Shown here piece after piece: positions 17,256 through 17,472 of a stretch of DNA of 17,472 nucleotides; positions within the stretch are counted from its first letter, which is position 1; each line of letters opens with the position of its first letter. The stretch lies in contig JAAAIG010000132.1 in the NCBI GenBank assembly GCA_015852425.1, forward strand, positions 1 through 17,472. The letters run 5' to 3'. The notes beneath the pieces were generated by a model that saw nothing but the letters and a program-made list of their open reading frames with translations, was not told the DNA's origin and searched no databases. The DNA is from Gryganskiella cystojenkinii. Lineage: Eukaryota; Mortierellomycota; Mortierellomycetes; Mortierellales; Mortierellaceae. Made by a program: the position numbers and the translations under genes.

Positions 17256-17472
17256 TGTTTTTCTTCCCACTTTATTATCTTCTATTCCCTTAAACTCTTT
17301 AATCTTTTTTGTTTCCTGCTTGTTCTCTCCCCTTGCTGGATCTTTTCTTTCTTTCTGGTTATGATCCCTCCCCCTTGCCTGATGTTTCTCTTGGGATCTG
17401 GTTGTGTTTTTCCCTTTGCCTGATTTTTTTACGGTTTGTGCGTTTGTGCGTTTGTGCCCCCCCCCCCCCCCC
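17256..17472. other. pyrimidine-rich contig end with 8-bp repeats
   Basis: The plus strand is C/T-rich from about 17256 to 17430, the composition seen upstream of plus-strand genes here, so a promoter for a gene beyond the window is possible. It ends with three perfect copies of GTTTGTGC (17434-17457) and a run of 16 C (17457-17472). No telomere repeat (TTAGGG/CCCTAA) is present. Confidence 0.6.

Noticed and set aside
17434..17472. Telomere at the right end
   Set aside because: The GTTTGTGC repeats and C run do not match TTAGGG-type telomere repeats; more likely low-complexity sequence where assembly stopped.

Overview
The window looks like nuclear DNA of an early-diverging filamentous fungus, most likely of the Mortierella type (Mortierellomycota). 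Supporting signs are spliced genes with short GT..AG introns (117-248 bp), C-ending codons in the conserved genes, AT-rich spacers full of A/T homopolymers, tandem F-box/leucine-rich-repeat genes, and an eisosome (Pil1/Lsp1) gene, a family restricted to fungi. The phylum is inference; no marker gene is present. The sequence ends in a 16-base C run after an 8-bp tandem repeat, so it may be a whole contig.

Layout from left to right. (1) 577-4030, minus: a three-exon ENA-type (P2D) sodium/potassium-exporting P-type ATPase of 1024 residues, reconstructed by joining three reading frames at consensus splice sites. (2) 4031-6799: a 2.8 kb spacer with the ENA promoter, one doubtful 20-residue ORF and a CArG-box-like palindrome. 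(3) 6800-8368 and 10351-12084, both minus: two intronless F-box/LRR paralogues, clearly a diverged tandem pair. Between them lie a compositionally distinct 108-residue ORF (8612-8938, plus) with a well-formed intron in its leader, a small secreted cysteine-containing protein (9236, plus) with two possible gene models, and what may be decayed coding sequence (about 9524-10214, minus). (4) 12085-12858: a divergent spacer with a 25-T run and a perfect 20-bp palindrome. (5) 12859-16263, plus: a three-exon Pil1/Lsp1 eisosome gene encoding exactly 1000 residues. Its usual membrane-binding BAR domain is followed by a roughly 770-residue disordered tail carrying a textbook ubiquitin-interacting motif, acidic runs, 11-residue repeats and a glutamine-rich tract. 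(6) 17050-17255, minus: the end of a small gene whose frame is interrupted once.

ENA and Pil1 both act at the plasma membrane (ion efflux; furrow-like eisosome domains), but nothing in the sequence ties them functionally and their closeness may be chance. The F-box proteins would act as substrate-recognition subunits of SCF ubiquitin ligases. The points most worth following are the fused-tail Pil1 protein with its UIM, the orphan 108-residue ORF with uORFs and a leader intron, and the alternatively modelled secreted peptide. No transposon, CRISPR array, rRNA or tRNA was found.
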